DNA from: RHLJ01 sp965212165
GTDB lineage: Bacteria > Bacteroidota > Rhodothermia > Balneolales > Balneolaceae
Length of the DNA stretch: 64,000 nt
Direction of reading: 5' to 3'
Assembly (NCBI GenBank): GCA_965212165.1
Contig: OZ243096.1
Coordinates: 3,038,001 to 3,102,000, forward strand
Part shown: positions 55,755 to 64,000 of the stretch, piece by piece
How the letters are laid out: each line of letters opens with the position of its first letter
How positions within the stretch are numbered: the first letter of the stretch is position 1
Program-made: the position numbers and the translations under genes
The notes under the pieces: generated by a model
The model's database searches: none
Told to the model about the DNA's origin: nothing
What the model saw: the letters and a program-made list of their open reading frames with translations, nothing else

Positions 55755-58112
55755 ATGAATATTTTTAAGGGATTTAAACTCAGCCTATTAGGGCTGATGC
55801 TTACACTTTTAGTTGTTCCAAACCTCTTTGCACAAAAAGCTAACTTTGAGCTAGCAGAGCGATTTACAACTCAAATGATGGATAAAATGGTAGGTTCAAC
55901 AGGTGTTTTTCCTATTTGGATTGAAGACACTGATCAATTTTGGTACACCTATCAAAATAGTGAAGGAAGAAATTGGTATTTCGTTGATGCTGCTAAAGGA
56001 TCAAAACGACTGCTTTTTGACCAAGAAGAAATGGCTTCACAACTATCTGAGACATTTAGCAGAACATTTAATGCCAAAGATTTAGAATTAAATGATTTCA
56101 CCTACGACACCGATAAAAAACTTTTCACTTTTAACGTAGATGATTATGAGTTCACGTATAATCTTAACGGAAATCAGTTAGTAAAAGGTGATTCTGTTAG
56201 TGAAGACGAACCTGAACGTTGGGCAAATTACTCTCCTGATAGTACTTGGATTGTTTTTGCACGTACTCATAATCTATATGTAATGAAAGCTGATGACCCT
56301 GATAGTGTTGAGCATCAGTTAACCGATGATGGCGAACTTTGGAATAGTTACCAAGCTAGAGATGGCGATACAACTTCAACTGAACGATTGAGAGCTCGAG
56401 CTAATTGGTTCGAAGATTCAAAGAAGCTATGGGTTAAACGTCAAGATAAGCGTAAAGTGGACGATCTTTGGGTAATTAATTCACTCGGAAAACGACCAAC
56501 TCTTGAAACCTATAAATATTCGATGCCAGGTGAGGAAGATATTTATGTTGATGAAATTCGCGTATTTGATCCCGAAACTAAAACTAATGTTCGTCTCGAT
56601 ACAGATAAATGGGAAGATCAAGCTTTAGGTGGAGCTTATTTCAATGGTGGTGGTATATTCGAAACTCAAAAATCTGACTACCTGTATATTATCCGTCGAG
56701 ATAGAACATGGAGTAAAATTGATGCTCTAAAGGCGAATACCACAACAGGTGAAGTTACGGTTCTCTTTTCTGAAGAGAGTAAGCCTTATTTCAATACTAG
56801 ATTCGCCAATCTTTCAATTATTGATGAAGGCAAGGAATACATTTGGTGGAGCGAAAGAACGGGTTGGGGTCAACTTTACCGTTATGATGCCGATGGAAAT
56901 CTAAAAAACCGAGTTACACAAGGCGCTTTTGTAGTAGGCGATGTAGTTAAAATTGATACAGCTGCAAGTACCGTTTTCTTTATCGGATACGGACGTGAAG
57001 AAGGTCAAAATCCATATTTTTCAAATTTGTATAGTGTTAAATTTGATGGTAGTAACTTCAAACACCTAACTCCTGAAGATGCAGATCATGCAATTCGAGC
57101 ATCCGAAGAAGGAAATTACTTTGTAGATAATTATTCTAGAATCGATCATCCTACTACTTCTGTTTTACGTGATGCTAACGGTAGAATAATTACAACCCTT
57201 CAGCAAACTGATGTCTCAAAAATGGAAGAACAAGGTTGGAAAGCACCTGAATCTTTCAAAGTAAAAGCTGCCGACGGAGTTACTGATATCTATGGTGTAA
57301 TGTGGAAACCATTTGATTTCGATTCAACAAAAAACTATCCAATAATTTCATATGTATATCCTGGACCGCAAGTTGAACCATTCCCAGTTAATTTTAGAAC
57401 TCAAGGTTCAGGAGCTAGAACTTCAACATTAGCTCAAGTTGGTTTTGTAGTTGTTGCTATGGGTCAAAGAGGCGGTTCTCCGATAAGGAATAAGTATTAC
57501 CATAACTTTGGATATGGTGATATGCGTGACTACCCATTAGCTGATAATAAATATGGAATCGAACAGCTTGCTGCTCGTCATTCTTTTATTGATGCTAGTA
57601 GAGTTGGTATTTATGGACATTCAGGTGGTGGATTTATGAGTACTGCTGCTCTTCTCACCTTCCCTGGTTTTTATGATGTAGCTGTTTCTTCAGCTGGGAA
57701 TCATGATAATAATATCTATAACATTTGGTGGGGTGAAGTTCACAACGGTGTTAAAGAGAATAAGAAAACAATCAAAACTATGAATGCTGATAGTGTTGAA
57801 GTAGAAGAAACCATTTCAACCTTTGATGCGCCTGTCGAAACCAATGCTTCTCTTGCTGAGAATTTGGAAGGAAACTTACTACTTGTTCATGGTGACATCG
57901 ATAACAATGTTCACCCAGCTAATACACTTCGAATGGCTGATGCTTTAATTAAGGCTGGTAAGCGTTTTGATATGATGATGCTCCCTGGTCGCCGACATGG
58001 ATTTGGTCCCTCTCAACCATACTTTGACCGAATGACCTGGTATTATTTTGCCGAGCATTTACTTGGAGATTACCGGTCAAATATTAATTTCAATATTCCA
58101 GAAGACGAATAG
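55755..58112 (+). CDS. S9 family (dipeptidyl-peptidase IV-like) serine peptidase, copy 1
   Basis: 785 residues with a signal peptide ending FAQK near residue 26. N-terminal beta-propeller (about 40-490) and C-terminal alpha/beta-hydrolase domain with nucleophile Ser623 in GHSGGG, the acid in HGDIDNNVHP and His748 in GRRHGF. Likely a periplasmic or surface dipeptidyl or oligopeptidase used in peptide nutrition. Followed by a closely related gene in the same orientation. Confidence 0.93.
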   Translation: MNIFKGFKLSLLGLMLTLLVVPNLFAQKANFELAERFTTQMMDKMVGSTGVFPIWIEDTDQFWYTYQNSEGRNWYFVDAAKGSKRLLFDQEEMASQLSETFSRTFNAKDLELNDFTYDTDKKLFTFNVDDYEFTYNLNGNQLVKGDSVSEDEPERWANYSPDSTWIVFARTHNLYVMKADDPDSVEHQLTDDGELWNSYQARDGDTTSTERLRARANWFEDSKKLWVKRQDKRKVDDLWVINSLGKRPTLETYKYSMPGEEDIYVDEIRVFDPETKTNVRLDTDKWEDQALGGAYFNGGGIFETQKSDYLYIIRRDRTWSKIDALKANTTTGEVTVLFSEESKPYFNTRFANLSIIDEGKEYIWWSERTGWGQLYRYDADGNLKNRVTQGAFVVGDVVKIDTAASTVFFIGYGREEGQNPYFSNLYSVKFDGSNFKHLTPEDADHAIRASEEGNYFVDNYSRIDHPTTSVLRDANGRIITTLQQTDVSKMEEQGWKAPESFKVKAADGVTDIYGVMWKPFDFDSTKNYPIISYVYPGPQVEPFPVNFRTQGSGARTSTLAQVGFVVVAMGQRGGSPIRNKYYHNFGYGDMRDYPLADNKYGIEQLAARHSFIDASRVGIYGHSGGGFMSTAALLTFPGFYDVAVSSAGNHDNNIYNIWWGEVHNGVKENKKTIKTMNADSVEVEETISTFDAPVETNASLAENLEGNLLLVHGDIDNNVHPANTLRMADALIKAGKRFDMMMLPGRRHGFGPSQPYFDRMTWYYFAEHLLGDYRSNINFNIPEDE

Positions 58113-58121
58113 CTCTTAAGC

Positions 58122-58137
58122 CTTACATCTTATAACA
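58122..58137 (+). promoter_or_regulatory. Upstream element shared by both S9 peptidase genes (copy 2)
   Basis: CTTACATCTTATAACA, identical to 55662-55677, 92 bp before the second S9 start and only 10 bp after the first stop. Suggests the second gene has its own promoter. Confidence 0.65.
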
Positions 58138-58142
58138 CCCTG

Positions 58143-58197
58143 AGCCTAAATAAACCTTTTAATACATCATTAAAAGCCATTTATTTAGGCTTTATTT
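58143..58197 (+). terminator. Large hairpin in the S9-S9 spacer: terminator or leader attenuator
   Basis: AGCCTAAATAAA/TTTATTTAGGCT (58143-58154 and 58180-58191) with an inner CTTTTAAT/ATTAAAAG stem, followed by TTATTT. It lies after the shared upstream element and before the second start, so it could end the first transcript or control the second. The first gene's leader has no such hairpin. Confidence 0.75.
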
Positions 58198-58213
58198 AAC
58201 TAATTATTTTATA

Positions 58214-60565
58214 ATGAATATTAATCAGGGATTTAAACTTATTATTTTCGGGCTTTTAGCTGTTATAATTTGTACTTCTAATGCTTTTGCTCAGAAAGCA
58301 AATTTTGAACTAGCCGAGCGTTTTACGACTCAAAAAATGGACAAACTCATTGGATCAACCAATGTTTTTCCACGGTGGATTGAAGATTCTGATAACTTTT
58401 GGTATGAATATAGTACCAGCGATGGCACTAACTGGTTCTATGTAAATTCATCTCAACGTACTCAAAGAGAACTATTTGATCGTGAAGAACTTGCTGGAAG
58501 ATTAAGTGAAGAATTCAAACGTCCATTTAATGCTAAAGATCTGGACTTAGATGGGTTTGAGTACGATACCGACAAAGAATTATTCACTTTTCATGTAGAT
58601 AGTGTTGAATTTACCTATTCCGTAAATAGCAGAAATTTAGTTAAAGGTGATTCACTAGAGCCTCTAAAAAGAGAACCATGGGCAACTTATTCCCCAGATA
58701 GCACATGGATTGCTTATGCTAAAAATCACAATCTTTATTTGATGAGTTCAGATACTTCTGATACTACTGAACATCAACTTACAGTTGATGGAGAACGATG
58801 GTTCAGTTACGCTTGGAGCCAAGGAGATACTAATACTACCGAAAAGCAACGTGCTCGTGTACAATGGTTTGATGATGAGAAGAAATTCTATGTAGAAAGA
58901 TCTGATAACAGAAAAGTTGAAGAACTTTGGGTTATTGATATGTTAAAGAAACGACCTGAGTTACAAACTTATAAATATGCAATGCCAGGCGATGAGGAAG
59001 TCGGTATCGAATATGTTGAGATCTTTGATATTGAATCCAAGGAACGTCTGATTCTTGACTTAGCAAAATGGGAAGATCAAGTTCTTGATGCTGACCCTGC
59101 TAATATTCAAACTGGAGATTATCGCTCCAATTCATCGGATGAACTCTATATAACTAGGCTTAATAGAGCAGCAAGTATTGTTGAAGTTCTTAAAGCTGAT
59201 ACCAAAACTGGTGAAATTGAAGTCCTATTCGGTGAAGAAAGTAAACCTTACTGGAATTGGAGGTTTATGGATGTATCCATTATAAATGAAGGGGAAGAAT
59301 ACATATGGTGGAGTGAAAGAACTGGATGGGGACAATTCTACAGATTTGACAGCGAAGGAAACTTAAAAAATCAGATTACAAAAGGTAATTTTGTTGCAGG
59401 AAATATTATCAAAATAGATACTACTGCTCAAACAATTTTCTTCACAGGATACGGAAAAGAAGCTGGACAGCATCCTTATTATCAAAATCTTTATAGCGTG
59501 AAATTTGATGGTTCAAATCTTAAGCATTTAACTCCTGAAAATGCTAACCATCAAGTTTATGCTTCTGATGAAGGCAATTACTTTGTTGATAATTATTCTA
59601 CCGTTACTCAGCCTACCAAATCTGTACTTCGAGATGGTTCGGGTCGAGTTATTCTCGAACTTCAGGAAGTAAATATTTCGCGAGCTACAGAATTAGGCTG
59701 GAAATTCCCTGAGATGTTTAAAGTAAAAGCTGCTGACGGTGTAACCGATCTTTATGGTGTAATGTGGAAACCTTTTGATTTCGATTCATCCAAAAGTTAC
59801 CCAGTTATATCGTATGTATATCCTGGGCCTCAAACCGAGCCTTTCCCTATCACCTTCGGTGATTCTAGACATCAAACATTAGCTCAGGTTGGATTCGTAG
59901 TTGTTGCTTTTGGAAACAGAGGTGGATCACCATTGAGGAGTCGATATTATCATACCTATGGTTACGGTGATTTACGTGATTACCCTCTTGCTGACAATAG
60001 ATACGGAATTGAACAATTAGCTGGTCGGCATTCTTATATTGATGTAACTAAAGTTGGTATATATGGGCATTCTGGTGGTGGATTTATGTCTACCGCCGCT
60101 ATTCTTACCCATCCAGATTTTTACGATGTAGCTGTTTCCTCTGCAGGAAATCATGACAACAACGTATACAATCGATGGTGGAGTGAAACTCACAATGGCG
60201 TAAAAGAAACAGTGAAAACTGTTAAAAAAATGAACGAAGATAGTGTTGAAGTGGAAGTTGAAGAAATTACCTTTGACGGACCAATTGAAACAAATACAGC
60301 ACTAGCTAAAAACCTTCAAGGAAAACTTCTTTTAGTTCACGGCAACATAGATAATAACGTTCACCCGGCTAACACCATTAGACTTGTAGATGCACTCGTT
60401 AAGGCAGGTAAGCGGTTTGATATGATGATATTACCTGGCCGTAGACATGGCTTTGGTCCTTCAATGCCATATTTTGAACGCATGTATTGGTATTACTTTG
60501 CTGAACATCTGCTAGGTGATTATCGAACAAATGTGGACTTCAATATTCCAGATGACGAAGATTAA
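58214..60565 (+). CDS. S9 family (dipeptidyl-peptidase IV-like) serine peptidase, copy 2
   Basis: 783 residues, a close paralogue of the preceding gene along its whole length. Signal peptide ends FAQK. Triad motifs: Ser620 in GHSGGG, the acid in HGNIDNNVHP, His745 in GRRHGF. Differences concentrate in the propeller (substrate entrance), so the pair may have diverged in peptide preference. Ends with a strong terminator. Confidence 0.93.
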   Translation: MNINQGFKLIIFGLLAVIICTSNAFAQKANFELAERFTTQKMDKLIGSTNVFPRWIEDSDNFWYEYSTSDGTNWFYVNSSQRTQRELFDREELAGRLSEEFKRPFNAKDLDLDGFEYDTDKELFTFHVDSVEFTYSVNSRNLVKGDSLEPLKREPWATYSPDSTWIAYAKNHNLYLMSSDTSDTTEHQLTVDGERWFSYAWSQGDTNTTEKQRARVQWFDDEKKFYVERSDNRKVEELWVIDMLKKRPELQTYKYAMPGDEEVGIEYVEIFDIESKERLILDLAKWEDQVLDADPANIQTGDYRSNSSDELYITRLNRAASIVEVLKADTKTGEIEVLFGEESKPYWNWRFMDVSIINEGEEYIWWSERTGWGQFYRFDSEGNLKNQITKGNFVAGNIIKIDTTAQTIFFTGYGKEAGQHPYYQNLYSVKFDGSNLKHLTPENANHQVYASDEGNYFVDNYSTVTQPTKSVLRDGSGRVILELQEVNISRATELGWKFPEMFKVKAADGVTDLYGVMWKPFDFDSSKSYPVISYVYPGPQTEPFPITFGDSRHQTLAQVGFVVVAFGNRGGSPLRSRYYHTYGYGDLRDYPLADNRYGIEQLAGRHSYIDVTKVGIYGHSGGGFMSTAAILTHPDFYDVAVSSAGNHDNNVYNRWWSETHNGVKETVKTVKKMNEDSVEVEVEEITFDGPIETNTALAKNLQGKLLLVHGNIDNNVHPANTIRLVDALVKAGKRFDMMILPGRRHGFGPSMPYFERMYWYYFAEHLLGDYRTNVDFNIPDDED

Positions 60566-60573
60566 TTAATTAG

Positions 60574-60607
60574 AAAATGGCAGAGTTAACCTTCTGCCAT
60601 TTTTTTT
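60574..60607 (+). terminator. Intrinsic terminator after the second S9 gene
   Basis: AAAATGGCAGA/TCTGCCATTTT with an eight-base loop followed by a T-run, 9 bp after the stop. Confidence 0.92.
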
Positions 60608-60624
60608 GATGCTATAATTTCATT

Positions 60625-60870
60625 CTGGTGCAAGCGTCCGCTTGTGCCCTACTCAATACCCATGTTCAATTTCCAGCAATCCTTCTTTTTCATAATAATT
60701 CCTTGCGCTACTGTATAACCAATGTTCCGGACTTTCCACGTATCCAGCTACCACTGGATTATAATGTAAATATTCCAATTTCTGATCAAACATTGTATTC
60801 GATGATAGCTCAATCGGGTGATTATGTTGTTGCCATAATTGCCAATCCTTGTTATTCCCATTCTTTGCCC
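60625..60870 (-). repeat. Duplicated REP plus 3' end of the RAYT gene
   Basis: 246-bp direct duplicate of 60914-61159 (offset 289), with about two mismatches. It contains a REP and the last 70 or so codons of the RAYT transposase on the minus strand (stop at 60653-60655). The 5' part of the gene is absent, so it is a non-functional tail. Confidence 0.92.
60627..60648. repeat. REP-like palindrome 1
   Basis: GGTGCAAGCG-TC-CGCTTGTGCC, 22-nt imperfect palindrome; T instead of C at the third base compared with copies 2, 3 and 5. Confidence 0.85.
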
Positions 60871-60875
60871 ATCCT

Positions 60876-60897
60876 GGCGCAAGCGTCCGCTTGTGCC
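60876..60897. repeat. REP-like palindrome 2
   Basis: GGCGCAAGCG-TC-CGCTTGTGCC. Sits in a 40-bp unit tandemly repeated with palindrome 3. Confidence 0.85.
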
Positions 60898-60915
60898 CTA
60901 CTCAATACCCATCCT

Positions 60916-60937
60916 GGCGCAAGCGTCCGCTTGTGCC
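60916..60937. repeat. REP-like palindrome 3
   Basis: Identical to palindrome 2, 40 bp away, immediately downstream of the RAYT stop codon. Confidence 0.85.
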
Positions 60938-60941
60938 CTAC

Positions 60942-61490
60942 TCAATACCCATGTTCAATTTCCAGCAATCCTTCTTTTCCATAATAATTCCTTGCGCTAC
61001 TGTATAACCAATGTTCCGGACTTTCCACGTATCCAGCTACCACTGGATTATAATGTAAATATTCCAATTTCTGATCAAACATTGTATTCGATGATAGCTC
61101 AATCGGGTGATTATGTTGTTGCCATAATTGCCAATCCTTGTTATTCCCATTCTTTGCCCCTGCGCGTTGGAACATCCAATGCATCCATTCGCTTCTACTT
61201 TCTTTTGGATAATTTGAAATCTGCTCTTTAATCTTTCTTGAAGTGTAGCTTTTTAAGTCTCTAAGTATGTTCTGCATCTTCTTTCCTTTCGTGCCCATAA
61301 TCAGATGTATATGGCTTGGCATAATACACCATGCGTAGATAATTAAGTCTTTTTCGTGTTGGCAATACTTTAGGCTTTCTACAATCTCATCACAATAGAT
61401 CTTTCTGGTAAATACATCAATCCAATGCACCGTAGCAAAACTTACAAAGTAGGCTTGCCTCTGGTCTAAAAATTTATGTTTTCTACTCAT
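60942..61490 (-). CDS. REP-associated tyrosine transposase (RAYT, Y1 HUH)
   Basis: 182 residues. HUH motif His60 and His62 in MPSHIHLIM, catalytic Tyr82 in LKSYTSRK, and the C-terminal DQKLEYLHYNPVVAGYV typical of RAYTs. Family members are single-copy Y1 nucleases that recognise and cut REP hairpins; here five REP-like palindromes surround the gene. Full length and apparently intact. Confidence 0.92.
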   Translation of the reverse strand: MSRKHKFLDQRQAYFVSFATVHWIDVFTRKIYCDEIVESLKYCQHEKDLIIYAWCIMPSHIHLIMGTKGKKMQNILRDLKSYTSRKIKEQISNYPKESRSEWMHWMFQRAGAKNGNNKDWQLWQQHNHPIELSSNTMFDQKLEYLHYNPVVAGYVESPEHWLYSSARNYYGKEGLLEIEHGY

Positions 61491-61631
61491 CTATCTAACT
61501 TGATTCTATATCCTATTGGTTAGACCTCTGGCTAATAAGTTCCTTACAGTTTTTTTGAACAATTAATAATAAACCGATTTAAACTTAGACTATTTCAAGC
61601 ATCTCGCTTGGACTTTTCTTCTACTTGTTCA

Positions 61632-61653
61632 GGCACAAGCGGACGCTTGCGCC
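61632..61653. repeat. REP-like palindrome 4 (inverted orientation)
   Basis: GGCACAAGCG-GA-CGCTTGCGCC, reverse complement of palindrome 2, on the 5' side of the RAYT gene. Opposed REPs on both sides are typical for RAYT units. Confidence 0.85.
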
Positions 61654-61804
61654 AGATTGGGATTGGCGGCTAGATTGAGACGCTGGAACCAGTTTACTGA
61701 TTTAATAACATGCTTGTACTATGTGGATACCGAGATTCTTTACTCCTTTCCTTTGACAACTTCATTAGAGCTACCAAACTAAAAGCCATTCTTTAGCCAC
61801 CAAC

Positions 61805-61839
61805 AAAAAAGGTCCAAGTGAGACACTTGAACCAGTTTT
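61805..61839 (-). terminator. Terminator of the T9SS cargo gene
   Basis: GGTCCAAGTG-AGA-CACTTGAACC (one mismatch) flanked by A-run and T-run, about 90 bp after the minus-strand stop; can work in both directions. Confidence 0.8.
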
Positions 61840-61883
61840 TTAGTTACTTGCATGATCATTCTTGCCCAAGCGTTCCTCATTTT

Positions 61884-61905
61884 GGCGCAAGCGTCCGCTT
61901 GTGCC
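61884..61905. repeat. REP-like palindrome 5
   Basis: GGCGCAAGCG-TC-CGCTTGTGCC, 20 bp from the stop of the T9SS cargo gene, same orientation as copies 1-3. Confidence 0.85.
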
Positions 61906-61925
61906 CATCTGTCGCTACGTTTTCT

Positions 61926-63428
61926 TTATTTAAGAATGGTCATTTTTCTAGTTTGAGAAAATGATCCTGTATCAATGGTATAAAAGTAGATTCCGCTTGC
62001 CAAACTTCTTGCATCAAATACAACTGAATGGCTACCAGCAGATAGTCTATTATCAACTAACACTGCTACTGTTCTACCAAGCATATCCATAACTTGCAGC
62101 TTAACATCCGAAGCCTGGGGAATCTCAAATCCAATATTAGTTGTTGGATTAAAGGGATTCGGATAATTTTGAGAAAGTTCAAAACCTTTAACATCAGCTA
62201 TAACTTCATCGTCTATCGAAGTAGGATTTGAACCAGTTGAAACTATACTTAAGTTTGTATATCCAGTTGGATAGTTACCATCTCTATTGAAGGTTGTACT
62301 TATAGTAAGGCTACTTCCTGATAATGACCCTTTACCTGGAAACCCAAGATATTCTGAAGTAAGATTGGTTCCCTTCGCATCTAAAATCAACTTAATATCA
62401 CTTTCTGATTCAGAATCAAAAACTGCTTTGTATCTATAAGCGTTTATATAGGTTGAAAACAAACTAACAGCATAAATATCTCCTGTTCCTTTACCAACAC
62501 TAATTAATTCACTAGCTCCTAACTCTATAGAACTTCTTACTTCTAGTGTACTATTGTTCATTAAATAAAGTGCTGGTTCGGAACAACACCCTCTAGAGAT
62601 CACATATAGTGCATCTGAAGCTCTTAGCTCAGATACTACAAAATTCAAATCTTTTTGTTCTATAATCTCAGGCTTTGATGGTACCGAAATATCTACTGTT
62701 ACTAAGATACTCCCTTGTCCAATAGCAATAATTCCATCACCAAGTGATACAATGTTTTCCTGTGTCAATGTTGAAAAGCTTAATCCTTTTATTGGAGCAT
62801 CTGTTTCAAGTACATCTGCATTGTATTCAACAATGTTTGATAAAAAATTATCTTCATCTCCAATAAAGCCTATTTTCTTGATTGCAATATCTGCAGTTGA
62901 TTTTTCAATTATCAATGAATCTGCTACATATAAGTAGCTAGATGCACTCACATTAAGATCAACTTTGACTTCAGGTTGTTCAAATCTCGCACCTTTATCA
63001 GGATCTTCTTGTGTTGGGGTTTGAGCATAAAAATATCTACCGAAATTCTGATAATCTTGCACTGGGCCATCACCATCTTGTCTAAAATACATAGCTATAA
63101 TGGTAGAATCACTTGCCCAAACTAACCGATATAATTCAGCATTTGGACGGTCTTCAAGTGAGAAATTTATATCTCCAACCCAATTTGGAGCATAATCAAA
63201 CGGGGTTTCATCCGTTCTATAAATTTGATAGGTATAATTTCCGCTATTATTTTCTTCTCGTGTATATAAATAAGGGTATCGTTTAAATAATATTTCACCA
63301 TCATCATCTTTGTTTTCAACTGCGTGATTTGTAAAAAATGTACCTTGTTGGAGATATAGAGAGTCTTGTGCTAAAATAGATATTGAAGAAATTGCGAGGA
63401 TAATTAGTGTAAAAAAATTGATTTTCAT
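61926..63428 (-). CDS. Secreted protein with type A T9SS sorting domain
   Basis: 500 residues with a signal peptide (ending SILAQD near 22). The body (about 25-410) is beta-rich, with repeated VSLGDG/ISVGKG-like turns suggesting a beta-propeller. The C-terminal 80 residues are a type A sorting domain: LSQNYPNPFNPTTNIGFEIP, VMDMLGRTVAVLVD, GIYFYTIDTG, ending RKMTILK. The protein is exported across the outer membrane by the type IX system; its function is unknown. Confidence 0.88.
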   Translation of the reverse strand: MKINFFTLIILAISSISILAQDSLYLQQGTFFTNHAVENKDDDGEILFKRYPYLYTREENNSGNYTYQIYRTDETPFDYAPNWVGDINFSLEDRPNAELYRLVWASDSTIIAMYFRQDGDGPVQDYQNFGRYFYAQTPTQEDPDKGARFEQPEVKVDLNVSASSYLYVADSLIIEKSTADIAIKKIGFIGDEDNFLSNIVEYNADVLETDAPIKGLSFSTLTQENIVSLGDGIIAIGQGSILVTVDISVPSKPEIIEQKDLNFVVSELRASDALYVISRGCCSEPALYLMNNSTLEVRSSIELGASELISVGKGTGDIYAVSLFSTYINAYRYKAVFDSESESDIKLILDAKGTNLTSEYLGFPGKGSLSGSSLTISTTFNRDGNYPTGYTNLSIVSTGSNPTSIDDEVIADVKGFELSQNYPNPFNPTTNIGFEIPQASDVKLQVMDMLGRTVAVLVDNRLSAGSHSVVFDARSLASGIYFYTIDTGSFSQTRKMTILK

Positions 63429-63501
63429 AATTAAGTAAATATTAAAATACTGCTACTTACAACAGTGAAATTTTGGTTTTATAGTTTAAAAAAAAGGCTT
63501 T

Positions 63502-64000
63502 CTAAGCATTAAGCAAATTTTGCTGATATGATTTTTCATTTCTTGTTATTGTCAAACTCCAAACCATTCCTGCAAGTACCATCATTCCACCATAAATCAT
63601 TATTAGTGGTTTTACAGCGATTACATCGAACTCCAAAAGCAATGAAGCAATCATTACTGAGATCGAATTAGCTAGAGTGAAAAGAAGCCATTCGGTACTA
63701 AAAATTCTACCTCTAAATGTGTCTTTAGTTCTTTGTTGAAGTAGAACAGTACTAAATACCCAATTAGCTCCAGATGCAGCATGTGCAAAAAGCACAAATA
63801 TGATCATAACCCAAATAGTATTGGTAAATCCAACTACCATGTACATGCATCCTGCAATGAAAAAAGCGGCGCCCATTACCATAACCCAATCCTTTTCATT
63901 TGGGAAAAGCCTTCGACCAAGAATGGGACCTATTCCGGTTCCAATTCCTCTTGCTGAGTACAATAAACCAAGACCGATGCTTCCCATCATCAAAACTTCT
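63502..64000 (-). CDS. MFS transporter, 3' part only
   Basis: The C-terminal 165 residues or so; the frame stays open to the window edge, so the start lies beyond 64000. Five hydrophobic spans, with FRGRIFSTEWLLFTLANS in the loop region, typical of MFS exporters of the EntS/MefA-like group. Substrate unknown. Confidence 0.8.
   Translation of the reverse strand, partial: EVLMMGSIGLGLLYSARGIGTGIGPILGRRLFPNEKDWVMVMGAAFFIAGCMYMVVGFTNTIWVMIIFVLFAHAASGANWVFSTVLLQQRTKDTFRGRIFSTEWLLFTLANSISVMIASLLLEFDVIAVKPLIMIYGGMMVLAGMVWSLTITRNEKSYQQNLLNA

Larger units (their letters stand above)
61491..61925. other. Spacer with REP copies and a terminator
   Basis: 435 bp between the RAYT start and the T9SS cargo stop. 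Contains REP 4 (inverted), a terminator at 61811-61833 and REP 5. No coding frame supported; the RAYT promoter should be near 61500-61560. Confidence 0.6.

Noticed and set aside
60625..60940. CRISPR array
   Set aside because: Palindromes are only 40 and 289 bp apart, the intervening DNA is duplicated RAYT sequence and not unique spacers, and no cas genes are present.
60628..61231. Plus-strand open frames with repeated ASACALLNTH segments
   Set aside because: They are the reverse strand of the RAYT gene, its duplicate and the REPs; the repeat in the protein is just the DNA repeat.

Overview
The window looks like chromosomal DNA of an AT-rich, Gram-negative member of the Bacteroidota/Balneolota (FCB) group; a marine Balneola-like bacterium is my best guess, inferred from gene content and not tested. 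Reasons: a secreted protein with a type A type IX secretion (T9SS) sorting domain carrying the NPFNP signature, DUF5916/CBM9 outer-membrane proteins, LytTR two-component systems, GH2/GH53 galactan use with a vSGLT-like symporter, many Sec signal peptides ending in AQ, and few Shine-Dalgarno sites.

Layout. 0.1-13.5 kb: a small membrane protein, an M61-like lipoprotein peptidase, then a plus-strand run of exported hydrolases (DUF5916 barrel, two metallo-beta-lactamase-fold proteins, M28 peptidase, EreA/ChaN-like protein), a membrane-bound AraC-type regulator, a YD-repeat-like secreted protein and a frameshifted serine beta-lactamase-like gene. 13.7-23.7 kb: mixed genes (SDR, TolB/TPR/AraC regulator, truncated P-loop kinase, epoxide-hydrolase-like protein with a likely N-terminal frameshift, quinone oxidoreductase, amidohydrolase) and decayed fragments. 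23.7-30.3 kb: a LytTR/LytS pair divergent from an ABC ATPase and a 1190-residue ABC-2 permease fused to an M1 aminopeptidase.

30.7-42.2 kb (minus strand) is a galactan/galactose locus: GH2 beta-galactosidase, galactokinase, a LacI paralogue with a degenerate DNA-binding head, GH53 endo-galactanase, GalT, a glycerophosphodiesterase and an SSS symporter, preceded by an intact LacI regulator and an SGNH hydrolase. Three matching palindromes (consensus GTTAACGTTAAC) lie upstream of the operon, the lacI gene and the SGNH gene and define a small local regulon. Related small HTH proteins sit at 30.3 and 44.2 kb, and a 17-bp sequence matching the 3' end of tRNA-Asn plus its downstream flank recurs at 30.36 and 48.43 kb, so this segment may be an old integrated island.

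42.3-48.4 kb: a histidine kinase, an ECF sigma factor with a Cys-containing tail, two paralogous SnoaL-like proteins, HxlR, SRPBCC, DoxX-like and TfoX-N proteins. 48.4-48.7 kb: tRNA-Asn preceded by a 102-bp tandem repeat in which the tRNA 5' part is joined to four small hairpins; this is the least explained signal in the window. 48.8-55.6 kb: truA, a GAF/PAS protein, and a ccmC-ccmD-ccmE-ccmF cluster whose CcmE has Cys instead of the heme-binding His. 55.7-60.6 kb: two tandem S9 peptidases with the same upstream element. 60.6-61.9 kb: a RAYT transposase with five REP-like palindromes and a duplicated 3' end. The window ends with a T9SS cargo protein and a partial MFS transporter.
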